DNA from: Marinilabiliales bacterium
GTDB lineage: Bacteria; Bacteroidota; Bacteroidia; Bacteroidales; DTU049
Length of the DNA stretch: 46,274 nucleotides
NCBI GenBank assembly: GCA_002869435.1
Contig: PKSX01000154.1
Location: forward strand, 1 to 46,274
Direction: 5' to 3'
In this document: in pieces, positions 39,224-46,274 of the stretch
Layout: each line of letters opens with the position of its first letter
How positions within the stretch are numbered: position 1 is the first letter of the stretch
The notes under the pieces: generated by a model
What the model saw: the letters and a program-made list of their open reading frames with translations, nothing else
Told to the model about the DNA's origin: nothing
Database searches by the model: none
Translations under genes and position numbers: made by a program

Positions 39224-40726
39224 TTAATAACGCACCTTGATATTTACTGCCGATGGCACAGAGTATGATGCGTAATGCCATAGACCATCCGGAAAATAAT
39301 AATTTACAGGTTGCTGTACCCATGTATATCCCTGCCCGATTGAGGTGTATAATTCTGGCGCATACATGGTGTAATCTTCATCAAATGTGTAATCGAAGTT
39401 TGCACCGCCACAAGGATATAAAGATTTCCATGCGTATTTTACCTCAGCAGCAGCACAAGTGCTTGTATTGAGTTCTTTTGTTATCATTTGTGAGCCACCG
39501 GTGGTGCCACAAAAATCAAAACCGGTATAAAAACCTGCATAATAATCCGACCATGTTCCCGTATGATTCCCCATACCGTTGGCTCCGTTATTCCATAAAT
39601 ACACATAGCAATCTGATGCTGATTTACGGCTTTTGTATGGCATAACTACACCTGTTGGATCATACCATGAGTCACTTACCGGCCCGTACCAGTCATTTGT
39701 GGTGAAGTTTTCAGTATACTCAACAGCACCTGCAATAACCGGAGTCGGAACAGAGGTTGGTCCTCCGTCAGTTATGTCAATATTGTCTATGCTTATTCGG
39801 TTAAAACTACTTGCATTTGGACACCATAAACACACCGACATATCCTGACCGCCAGCGATAAAACTTTCGAGGGAAAGAGACTGTGTGGTGCAATTTCCTG
39901 TTCCTGTTCCTGTATTAGGTGTAATTTCACCCCATTTAACCCATCCATTATTATTCGGATTGAAATAATCAAAGCTACAATATCCAGTTACGTTGTAATA
40001 CACCCTGATATTTCCGGCAGAGCTGCTGGTGCGGTAACTATCGAAGCTTAATCGTATACCCTTGTCTTGTGGTACACTAAATGTATTGGTTTGAAAACGT
40101 GCGTTACTTGAATTTGTATAGAAAACATAGTCTCCAAACACACATGAATAAGATGTTCCGTTGCTCCTTGTGAAGTTGCTGTAGCTTCCCATGTCATACG
40201 AGAAACCGGTAAAATCCTGACTCCATAAAGAGGTACCACTACCCCCGGAACTTGCCGTAACTACAATGTCATCTATTGTAAAATTATATGATGACGAATT
40301 ATCATTGAATTTAATATTTACAGTCTGTCCGGCATATGATGAAAGATCTATATTTACGGGAGTACAACTGCTATAATACCCTGTAAGTGTTTGAACCACA
40401 GTGTATGTTCCGTAACACCCGGTGGTTGAGACTTCCACTGTCGGATATCCGCTAAAGCCCGGGAATTTATAATTGAAAGACAATGTAATAGTACTGCTGG
40501 CTGGTAGTGTAATAGAACTGGTTGTGAAATAACTGGATGTTGAATATCCATACCATCCATAACTGGTACATCCAAGAGATGTATTGGATGCAGGACTTGA
40601 CGAACATCTGTAAGTGCTACTAATGAATGAAGTATAAGATGTTCCAAAATCATAACTGTACACAACCTGCGCATTGGCTAGAAACGGAACAAGAAAAAGT
40701 GCTAAGAAGAGTATTTTAATTTTCAT
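39224..40726 (-). CDS. N-terminal part of an interrupted T9SS cargo protein
   Basis: The signal peptide (MKIKILFLALFLVPFLANAQ) fixes the start at 40726; the open frame reaches 40783, but a promoter box at 40762-40769 overlaps that extension. Residues 21-500 are Ser/Thr/Tyr/Gly-rich jelly-roll domains: two similar units near the N-terminus (ITLSFNYKFPGFSGYPTVEV with FTIDDIVV; RLSFDSYRTSS with ISIDNIDITDGG), then a third (KYAWKSLYPCGGANFDYTFDEDY). No catalytic motif is seen. The frame ends at a TAA right after NIKVRY, and the missing C-terminal 321 residues, including the sorting domain, lie directly beyond in frame. Taken with the other part the protein would be 821 aa plus the stop position. 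Confidence 0.72.
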   Translation of the reverse strand: MKIKILFLALFLVPFLANAQVVYSYDFGTSYTSFISSTYRCSSSPASNTSLGCTSYGWYGYSTSSYFTTSSITLPASSTITLSFNYKFPGFSGYPTVEVSTTGCYGTYTVVQTLTGYYSSCTPVNIDLSSYAGQTVNIKFNDNSSSYNFTIDDIVVTASSGGSGTSLWSQDFTGFSYDMGSYSNFTRSNGTSYSCVFGDYVFYTNSSNARFQTNTFSVPQDKGIRLSFDSYRTSSSAGNIRVYYNVTGYCSFDYFNPNNNGWVKWGEITPNTGTGTGNCTTQSLSLESFIAGGQDMSVCLWCPNASSFNRISIDNIDITDGGPTSVPTPVIAGAVEYTENFTTNDWYGPVSDSWYDPTGVVMPYKSRKSASDCYVYLWNNGANGMGNHTGTWSDYYAGFYTGFDFCGTTGGSQMITKELNTSTCAAAEVKYAWKSLYPCGGANFDYTFDEDYTMYAPELYTSIGQGYTWVQQPVNYYFPDGLWHYASYSVPSAVNIKVRY

Positions 40727-40761
40727 AGAAACCCCGGATAACAAAAAACGATTGTAACATA

Positions 40762-40793
40762 CAAATATACAACAGTAAACCATGCAAAAGCAA
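40762..40793 (-). promoter_or_regulatory. Promoter of the interrupted T9SS cargo gene
   Basis: On the minus strand TATATTTG (40769-40762) is an exact -7 match. TTTG 15 bases or TTG 21 bases upstream may serve as the -33 element. The start site would be near 40755, about 30 bases before the ATG at 40726. Confidence 0.5.
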
Positions 40794-40835
40794 GGGTTTT
40801 AACAGGAAGGGGGTATCAAATGGTTAACACTGCCA

Positions 40836-42161
40836 CTAGAAAACGTGTCGCATGAAATCATTAAACAGTGCAAGCACTACTAATGCCATTACAAGGAAGA
40901 AGCCAATATACTGGGCAATTTCCATGGCTCTGTCTGAAAGTTTTCGGCCAATAATCATCTCGATCAGTAAAAACATAACGTGTCCGCCGTCAAGGGCAGG
41001 AATAGGTAGAATATTCAAAAAGGCCAGCATGATGCTAAGGAAAGCAGTGATTTTCCAGAAGAAATACCAATCCCATTCAGTTGGAAATATTTTGCCAATA
41101 CTAATAAAGCTCCCAACATTTTCGTAACCTTTTATGTCTTTATTGAAAATGAGCCTGAATTGCTTAACGTAATTGCCAAATTCTACCCACGTTTTTTTGA
41201 ATCCGGCAGGAATTGCTTCGAAAAATGTGTATTCTTTGGTTTCTGTCCCAAAGAGGGAATCAAGATCAGTCATCAGAAAAACCTCAATTTTGGCATCGTC
41301 ATTAATCAGAACAGGCATAAATAAAGTATCCGTATTTCTGAGAACCGCAAGCTCTACCTGTGTTCCTTTTTTCTCAGTAGCTATAGCTTTAAATTCATCC
41401 TGAAAATTGAAAAAAGAGGAATCTATACCAATAATTTTATCACCTATTTCTATCCCCGAGTTTATATTGGCTGATGTGTCTGGAATTTCTCCGATAATCA
41501 TCGGAATGCGTGGAGTAATAAGGTTGGCCCTTTCCTCATCCATTATTTTCTTGATGAAAACAGGATCAATTGCAAGCTCTTTTATTTCATTATTTCTCTC
41601 AACAGTAATAGTCTCAGCGGTCTCCAGCAGAATCATTGTCGAGATTTTGAAAAAGTCAATGACTTCCTCTCCATCCACTTTCAATATTTTGTCTCCATTT
41701 TGCAGCCCTATTTCAGTCATCATCGGATCAATGGCAATACCGTCTTTCACATTTTTATTGGGCAAATACTGTTCTCCCCAAATGGTGAGCATGAAGATAT
41801 ATATAACATAGGCCAGAAATACATTAACAACAACACCTCCAATCATAATGATCAGTCGCTGCCAGGCTTTTTTGCTTCTGAATTCATCGGGTTTTGGGGG
41901 CTTTTTCATCTGCTCTTTATCCATCGACTCGTCGATCATCCCGGCAATTTTTACATAACCTCCAAGCGGTAGCCAACCAAGACCATACTCCGTATCCCCT
42001 TTTTTGAATTTAAAAATGCTGAACCATGGATTGAAAAAAAGATAAAATTTCTCTACCCTTGTTTTAAAAATACGTGCAGCCACGTAGTGCCCCATCTCAT
42101 GCAAGAGGACCAGTATTGATAAGCTTAGTAATAGCTGTGCTACTCTGATGAAAATATCCAT
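40836..42161 (-). CDS. rseP: RIP metalloprotease RseP (site-2 protease)
   Basis: HEMGH (21-25) in the first membrane helix is the zinc site, and NILPIPALDGGHV near the C-terminus holds the third ligand. PDZ-like sequence lies between (LQNGDKILKVDGEEVIDF, IEIGDKIIGIDSSFF). RseP cuts transmembrane substrates such as anti-sigma factors and leftover signal peptides in the inner membrane. At 441 aa it is normal for the family. It lies 5 bases after dxr in a reverse operon (M23 peptidase, dxr, rseP), an order common in this phylum. Confidence 0.96.
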   Translation of the reverse strand: MDIFIRVAQLLLSLSILVLLHEMGHYVAARIFKTRVEKFYLFFNPWFSIFKFKKGDTEYGLGWLPLGGYVKIAGMIDESMDKEQMKKPPKPDEFRSKKAWQRLIIMIGGVVVNVFLAYVIYIFMLTIWGEQYLPNKNVKDGIAIDPMMTEIGLQNGDKILKVDGEEVIDFFKISTMILLETAETITVERNNEIKELAIDPVFIKKIMDEERANLITPRIPMIIGEIPDTSANINSGIEIGDKIIGIDSSFFNFQDEFKAIATEKKGTQVELAVLRNTDTLFMPVLINDDAKIEVFLMTDLDSLFGTETKEYTFFEAIPAGFKKTWVEFGNYVKQFRLIFNKDIKGYENVGSFISIGKIFPTEWDWYFFWKITAFLSIMLAFLNILPIPALDGGHVMFLLIEMIIGRKLSDRAMEIAQYIGFFLVMALVVLALFNDFMRHVF

Positions 42162-42166
42162 TATTA

Positions 42167-43315
42167 TTAAATTTCCTTTTTACAAAATACTCTGACTTCT
42201 TTGTCAATTTCCAGCAGGTCTTCAATTCCGGCTGATTTTCGTCCGGCAAAGATACTTAAAGATTTATCAAGAAGCTTTTCCATATCTGAAAATGCAATTT
42301 TATGATTTAGAAATGCATCAACTGCAATTTCATTGGCTGCATTTAGTACACACGGGGCTGAGCCTCCGGCTTTAAGTACATCGTAAGCCATTTGCAGATG
42401 CCCGAATGTGCTTGTATCTGCTTTCTCAAATGTCAGCTCATGAATATTGGCCATGCCACTGTTTTGAAAGTCAGCTTTAATTCTTTGAGGGTACGAAAGT
42501 GCATATATAATGGGGAGTCTCATGTCCGGCTTGCTCAATTGAGCTTTTATAGAGCCGTCAACAAACTGAACCATTGAATGAATAATCGATTGGGGATGAA
42601 CAAGAATATCAATCTTCTCCGGAGGCAGATTAAATAACCACCTGGCTTCAATTAATTCGAAGCCTTTGTTCATCATGGTAGCAGAATCGATGGTGATTTT
42701 ACTTCCCATTTTCCAAACAGGGTGTGCCAGTGCCTGTTCCAAGGTCACATTTTTAAGCTGTTCTTTTGTATAACCTCGGAATGGCCCTCCGCTGGCCGTT
42801 AGAATAATTTTGTCGACATCCTGTAAACGCTCACCTGCCAGGCACTGAAATATGGCCGAATGCTCAGAATCTATGGGTAAAATCGGGACTTTATATTCCT
42901 GTGATAGCTTGCTGATATGTTCCCCTGCGACCACCAAAACTTCTTTATTCGCCAGCGCCACTTTTCGCCTGGCTTTTATCGCCGAAATGGCCGGTAATAA
43001 TCCGGAAAAACCAACCATAGCCAATACTACCGTATCTACACTCTCGTATCCGGCAACTTCTTCTATTGATTTAGCACCGGCAAATACTTTTATCGGGTGA
43101 GACGAAAGTGCATTTTTTACATTCTCATAAAGATTTTCATTGCCAATTACTACGGTGTCAGGTTGAAATTCAACAGCCTGTTCAATTAATAAGTCAGCAT
43201 TTGAGCCGGCAGTAAGTACTTCTGCAGTAAATTGATCTTTGTGCTTCCGGCAAATATCAAGTGTCTGCTGTCCGATGGAACCTGTAGATCCTAGAATGGC
43301 AAGTTTTTGTGGCAT
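42167..43315 (-). CDS. dxr: 1-deoxy-D-xylulose-5-phosphate reductoisomerase
   Basis: The NADPH-binding start KLAILGSTGSIGQQTL and the active-site regions ALANKEVLVVAGE, PIDSEHSAIFQCL, LTASGGPFRG and KMGSKITIDSATMMNKGFE are all present. It performs the second step of the MEP isoprenoid pathway, making MEP in the cytoplasm. The length (382 aa) is typical. Its ATG touches the stop of the M23 peptidase gene, so the two are co-translated or at least co-transcribed. Confidence 0.98.
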   Translation of the reverse strand: MPQKLAILGSTGSIGQQTLDICRKHKDQFTAEVLTAGSNADLLIEQAVEFQPDTVVIGNENLYENVKNALSSHPIKVFAGAKSIEEVAGYESVDTVVLAMVGFSGLLPAISAIKARRKVALANKEVLVVAGEHISKLSQEYKVPILPIDSEHSAIFQCLAGERLQDVDKIILTASGGPFRGYTKEQLKNVTLEQALAHPVWKMGSKITIDSATMMNKGFELIEARWLFNLPPEKIDILVHPQSIIHSMVQFVDGSIKAQLSKPDMRLPIIYALSYPQRIKADFQNSGMANIHELTFEKADTSTFGHLQMAYDVLKAGGSAPCVLNAANEIAVDAFLNHKIAFSDMEKLLDKSLSIFAGRKSAGIEDLLEIDKEVRVFCKKEI

Positions 43316-44104
43316 TTACTCGAAACTTATATGGTGTTCGGGATTAACAGGAACCTGATCAATCCACAATTCAAAATGCAGGTGTGGTCCGGTAGTTTCT
43401 TCTCCGGTATTTCCTATCAATGCAATGGGCTCTCCGGCAGCAACAGATTCGCCCTGTTCTTTAAGTAAAACAGAATTATGTTTGTACACCGAAATCATAT
43501 TCGATGAATGCTGTATGACAATAGTTTTGCCACCATCCAAAGTCCAGTCACTGAAAATGACCAGACCGTCAGCTACACCATGAATAAAGGAATCCTTTTC
43601 TCCGCTGATATCTACCCCAAAGTGCTTTGTTGATACATTGAATTTATTCACAACATTCCCTTTGAGTGGAGGCAATAAAAACCCGGCAGAGCCGCCTTCA
43701 GCATTGAAATCAGTGTTTACACCGCTATTGGAATACGCAGAATAATTATCAACCAACATGGCAGAATCAAGGTTGAGCAGCATGCTGAAAAAGGCCTGAA
43801 AATACACATCTCTTGCCTGCAATTCTTTTTCGAGACTATCTGTTTTTAAAGAAAGTTCATACAGGGTTTTACGTTCTTCAACATTTCCATAACCCGGAAT
43901 GTACTCACGTAAAGGTGTATACGCAATTAGAAAAAACGAGATTACAATTACAGCAAGTAACGTTACGGAAATTACTGTAAAAACATTTAGCCGCGAAAGG
44001 CGCATGGCAAAACGCTCCTCATAGGTGCTTTCGTTCATGACAATGAGGCGGTATTTGTATCGCATCTTGCCAAAAAAGCGCTTCATCCTCGATTCTTTCT
44101 CCAT
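43316..44104 (-). CDS. M23-family metallopeptidase, membrane-anchored
   Basis: One membrane helix (about 42-62) is followed by a short coiled-coil-like stretch (LYELSLKTDSLEKELQARD) and an M23 LytM domain (about 143-258): HFGVD (His 161, Asp 165), YKHN with His 209, and HLH (241-243), the complete zinc and catalytic set. It should act in the periplasm on peptide bonds of peptidoglycan, during growth or division. The length is 262 aa. An ATG seven codons in (MKRFFGK) is an alternative start. It heads the operon with dxr and rseP. Confidence 0.93.
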   Translation of the reverse strand: MEKESRMKRFFGKMRYKYRLIVMNESTYEERFAMRLSRLNVFTVISVTLLAVIVISFFLIAYTPLREYIPGYGNVEERKTLYELSLKTDSLEKELQARDVYFQAFFSMLLNLDSAMLVDNYSAYSNSGVNTDFNAEGGSAGFLLPPLKGNVVNKFNVSTKHFGVDISGEKDSFIHGVADGLVIFSDWTLDGGKTIVIQHSSNMISVYKHNSVLLKEQGESVAAGEPIALIGNTGEETTGPHLHFELWIDQVPVNPEHHISFE

Positions 44105-44150
44105 TTGATTCAGACTTGAATTTGCAAATATCGGGAAAATAAATAAGAGT

Positions 44151-44200
44151 TGAAAGTAGCAAGTATAAAGTTAAAAGTACTTTCTACTTGTCACTTTCCA
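44151..44200. repeat. Imperfect inverted repeat upstream of the M23 gene
   Basis: TGAAAGTAGCAAGT (44151-44164) pairs imperfectly with ACTTGTCACTTTCCA (44186-44200). The centre (TAAAGTTAAAAGTACTTT) is also partly self-complementary. AAGT/ACTT-rich hairpins of this kind are frequent between Bacteroidota genes. There is no clear T-run; it may serve as an end for the xseB transcript or be a relic repeat. Confidence 0.4.
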
Positions 44201-44212
44201 CTTTCCACTATA

Positions 44213-44422
44213 TTATTCCTCCTCCGACAACTCCTTCAACTCAGTCAAAACATTATTTACCTCGTCTTCAGTACGAAGAAGCTTCTGTCGGCAATAGCGA
44301 ATCAGCTCGGCGGCTCGCTTTACTTTTTCCATCATCTGGTCGAGTTCGGTTTCATCGTTTTCGATTTCGGTAATGATCGCCTCAAGCTCTTCTACGGCTT
44401 TGCTGTAAGGTATATCTTTCAT
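44213..44422 (-). CDS. xseB: Exodeoxyribonuclease VII small subunit
   Basis: The 69-aa protein is one helical hairpin with the family pattern YSKAVEELEAIITEIENDETELDQMMEKVKRAAELIRYCRQKL. It binds the large subunit and stabilises the enzyme. Its ATG overlaps the stop of xseA (ATGA), so it is translated with it. Confidence 0.95.
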   Translation of the reverse strand: MKDIPYSKAVEELEAIITEIENDETELDQMMEKVKRAAELIRYCRQKLLRTEDEVNNVLTELKELSEEE

Positions 44423-45807
44423 TTTTTCTTTGTTTTTTCAATTTTAGATTCAATTTCTCCTTTGGCCAATCGGGTTGTGATTACATCGCCTTTTTTCAGA
44501 CCTGCGGTGCTGCGCAGCACTTTCCCTTCATACAGACTGAGGGAATATCCACGCTTCAAAATATTTTCAGGATCAAGCAGTTTGATATGCTGATCCAGAC
44601 TTTCCTGTTTGGCTTTGGCTGCTTTCAGGTTATGTTTCACAGCCCTTTCCAGTCTTTCCAGTGTAAAATCAAGCTTTTTCAACCCGGTTTGAGTATTTTT
44701 AGCCGGCTTTTTTAGCAAAATATGTTCTGCCTGTTTTATTTTTTCCCTTTCCTGAATGATTTTGCGTTTTGGAAGTTCCATGGCTTTGCTACGCAAATGA
44801 GCCAGCATCTCATATTCCTTGCTGAAACGCTTAATGCTTCTTGCAGAGAGCTTTCTTGCGGCTTCCTGTAAACGGGCTTCTTCCTCACTGAAATACATCA
44901 TCGTGAAAGTAGTAAGCCGTGCCGATCTTTCCTGCAAAAGCTGATACTGATGCGAATATTTCGACAAAAGAAAATAGGCCACATCGGTGGGGGTGATTTT
45001 ATTACTGTGCGACACCATTTCTGTGACGGTATCGTTTGTGGCATGTCCAATTCCGCTGATCACAGGCAGGGGCGCAAGAGCAACATTGCGGGCAAGAGTG
45101 TAATGATCATAGCAATCCATTCCGGCTTCATCTCCGCCACCCCGAATGATTAAAATGGCATCAAATTCCTCTTTTCGCATGGCAATTTCACCTATGCGTT
45201 TGGAAATGGTAGTAATGGCCTTCTCACCTTGTAAAACAGCCGGAAAAAGGGTGATTTCGGTTCTGAATAGCACACCTTCCCACCACAATATCTTCAATAA
45301 ATCACGATAGCCACGACTGGTGTCAATACTGATAACCGCAAGTCGATTTGGAAAATCAGGAAGAACCAGCTTTTTATTTCGGTCGAAGAGACCTTCTTCT
45401 TTCAGTTTTTTGACTGTTTTCTCCTTCTGAAGCGCCATTTCTCCCAAAGTGTAAGTCGGGTCAATGTCAACGATACGTAGAGAAAGTCCATATAACTCAT
45501 GGTATCGAACTTCGGCCTTGAACAATATGCTGATTCCGTCTCCCAGATTTTTACCGGTTACATGTTTGAATCGTTGAGAAATGCGTTGCAGGTCATCGGC
45601 CCAGATATTCGCTCTGATTTTCGAAATGACCTCATCATTTTGCTTCTCTACCAGATCAGGAAAAGCGTGGCCGGAACGCGGGTAAAAATTAAGTTTAAGC
45701 ATGTCAGCCTTCACCCATACTGCATGTCGGAAATTCTCAAGCATGAGCCGCTTAATTTTTAAAGAAAGCTGGCTTAAAGTGAAAAATTGCACTTGTTCGC
45801 CGTTCAT
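44419..45807 (-). CDS. xseA: Exodeoxyribonuclease VII large subunit
   Basis: An N-terminal OB-fold (VWVKADMLKLNFYPRSGHAFPDL) is followed by the catalytic domain: RLAVISIDTSRGYRDLL, ILIIRGGGDEAG and ISGIGHATNDTVTEMV, then TPTDVAYFLL. The GHATND wording differs from the GHETD of proteobacterial XseA but keeps the overall pattern. Long charged helices follow (about 270-410). The enzyme degrades single-stranded DNA from both ends in DNA repair. The length (462 aa) is usual. It overlaps mqnC (ATGA) and xseB by 4 bases each. Confidence 0.96.
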   Translation of the reverse strand: MNGEQVQFFTLSQLSLKIKRLMLENFRHAVWVKADMLKLNFYPRSGHAFPDLVEKQNDEVISKIRANIWADDLQRISQRFKHVTGKNLGDGISILFKAEVRYHELYGLSLRIVDIDPTYTLGEMALQKEKTVKKLKEEGLFDRNKKLVLPDFPNRLAVISIDTSRGYRDLLKILWWEGVLFRTEITLFPAVLQGEKAITTISKRIGEIAMRKEEFDAILIIRGGGDEAGMDCYDHYTLARNVALAPLPVISGIGHATNDTVTEMVSHSNKITPTDVAYFLLSKYSHQYQLLQERSARLTTFTMMYFSEEEARLQEAARKLSARSIKRFSKEYEMLAHLRSKAMELPKRKIIQEREKIKQAEHILLKKPAKNTQTGLKKLDFTLERLERAVKHNLKAAKAKQESLDQHIKLLDPENILKRGYSLSLYEGKVLRSTAGLKKGDVITTRLAKGEIESKIEKTKKK

Positions 45808-46274
45808 GATCTAACCTCCCGGTAATCTGTAAAATCCTGATTTCTTTTGCGGGGTGTAAATCCGGCTTTGCGAATAACTTCCTGCAATTCTTCGACTCCG
45901 CTTGAATAAGATGCTCCGGCCGCAGACACCACATTTTCTTCAATCATGATGCTGCCCAGATCATTGGCGCCGGCGTGTAGACAAAGTGATGCAGTATCGG
46001 GTCCGACTGTTAGCCACGAAGCCTGAATATTTGGAATATTATGCAGTACAATACGTGAAATGGCAATTAGTCTCACATGCTCAAGAGCGGTGGGAATATT
46101 TTTTACCATTCCGGTTTTTTCAAGTGTGGTTCCCGCTTCGTAATATGGCCATGGGATGAATGACATAAAGCCGATATGGCCATCCGGCTTTTCTTTTTGG
46201 AGTTCGCGAATGCTGATGAGGTGCTCGATTCGCTCTTCACGGGTTTCCACATGGCCAAACATCATGGTGGCCGA
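45804..46274 (-). CDS. mqnC: Cyclic dehypoxanthinyl futalosine synthase, C-terminal part
   Basis: The frame runs off the right edge; about 156 residues of the C-terminal half are present, starting SATMMFGHVETREERIEHL. Family landmarks are FIPWPYYEAGT, ISRIVLHNIPNIQASWLTVG, GANDLGSIMIEENVVSAAG and RNQDF. MqnC is a radical-SAM enzyme of the futalosine menaquinone pathway; its [4Fe-4S] motif lies outside the window. The gene is first of a run with xseA and xseB. MqnE is related, but the EENVVSAAG wording fits MqnC better. Confidence 0.93.
   Translation of the reverse strand, partial: SATMMFGHVETREERIEHLISIRELQKEKPDGHIGFMSFIPWPYYEAGTTLEKTGMVKNIPTALEHVRLIAISRIVLHNIPNIQASWLTVGPDTASLCLHAGANDLGSIMIEENVVSAAGASYSSGVEELQEVIRKAGFTPRKRNQDFTDYREVRS

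Overview
The window looks like a chromosomal segment of a Bacteroidota bacterium, probably class Bacteroidia and possibly near Bacteroidales/Marinilabiliales. That placement is inferred from gene content, not from a marker search. The evidence is: several proteins end in type IX secretion (T9SS) sorting domains (types A and B); there is a PorP/SprF protein; many upstream regions carry TAnnTTTG-type -7 boxes with few clear Shine-Dalgarno sequences; and lipoproteins, a biotin-domain-less PycB-like carboxylase and a futalosine-pathway menaquinone gene are present. It appears AT-rich and densely coding, with no phage, transposase, CRISPR array or rRNA.

Layout. (1) 1-5.9 kb: a partial gene, then a reverse-strand HTH regulator divergent from an envelope gene run: a CsgG/FlgO-like protein, two paralogous lipoproteins with C-terminal membrane helices, a small exported protein, and a lipoprotein with a His/Cys module. 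Two inverted repeats TTGCA-N5-TGCAA, about 30 bp apart, lie in the divergent region. (2) 6-17 kb: T9SS cargo (a tandem Gly-rich protein, a LamG protein, a 1399-aa type B adhesin with its own PorP/SprF protein, a secreted endonuclease I), broken by a SanA-like gene. (3) 17-24 kb: a PH-like membrane protein, a phosphopantetheinyl transferase, formate-THF ligase, a TPR/transmembrane/HTH regulator, a TonB-C-like small protein and the carboxylase. (4) 24-27 kb, reverse: an MBOAT plus SGNH O-acylation pair and a secreted alpha/beta hydrolase. (5) 27.6-30.7 kb: an endonuclease/exonuclease/phosphatase-fold protein, dtd, a MazG-like gene and rsgA packed as an operon, then tRNA-Leu(CAA). (6) 30.9-38.1 kb: three exported proteins in a row: a 1097-aa TPR+MORN-like repeat protein, a DUF3857/transglutaminase with an intact catalytic triad, and a paralogue that has lost the catalytic Cys and Asp. 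(7) 38.2-46.3 kb, reverse: a T9SS cargo gene interrupted by an in-frame TAA, then rseP, dxr, an M23 peptidase, xseB, xseA and a partial mqnC.

How they work together. Much of the window serves the cell surface: T9SS export and adhesion, O-acylation, peptidoglycan turnover, and envelope proteolysis (RseP). Conserved housekeeping blocks lie between (rsgA/dtd, dxr/rseP, xseAB/mqnC). The best candidates for undescribed systems are the TPR-MORN/transglutaminase/pseudo-transglutaminase trio and the regulator-controlled lipoprotein cluster at the left. All functional calls come from reading protein motifs by eye; no database search was run.
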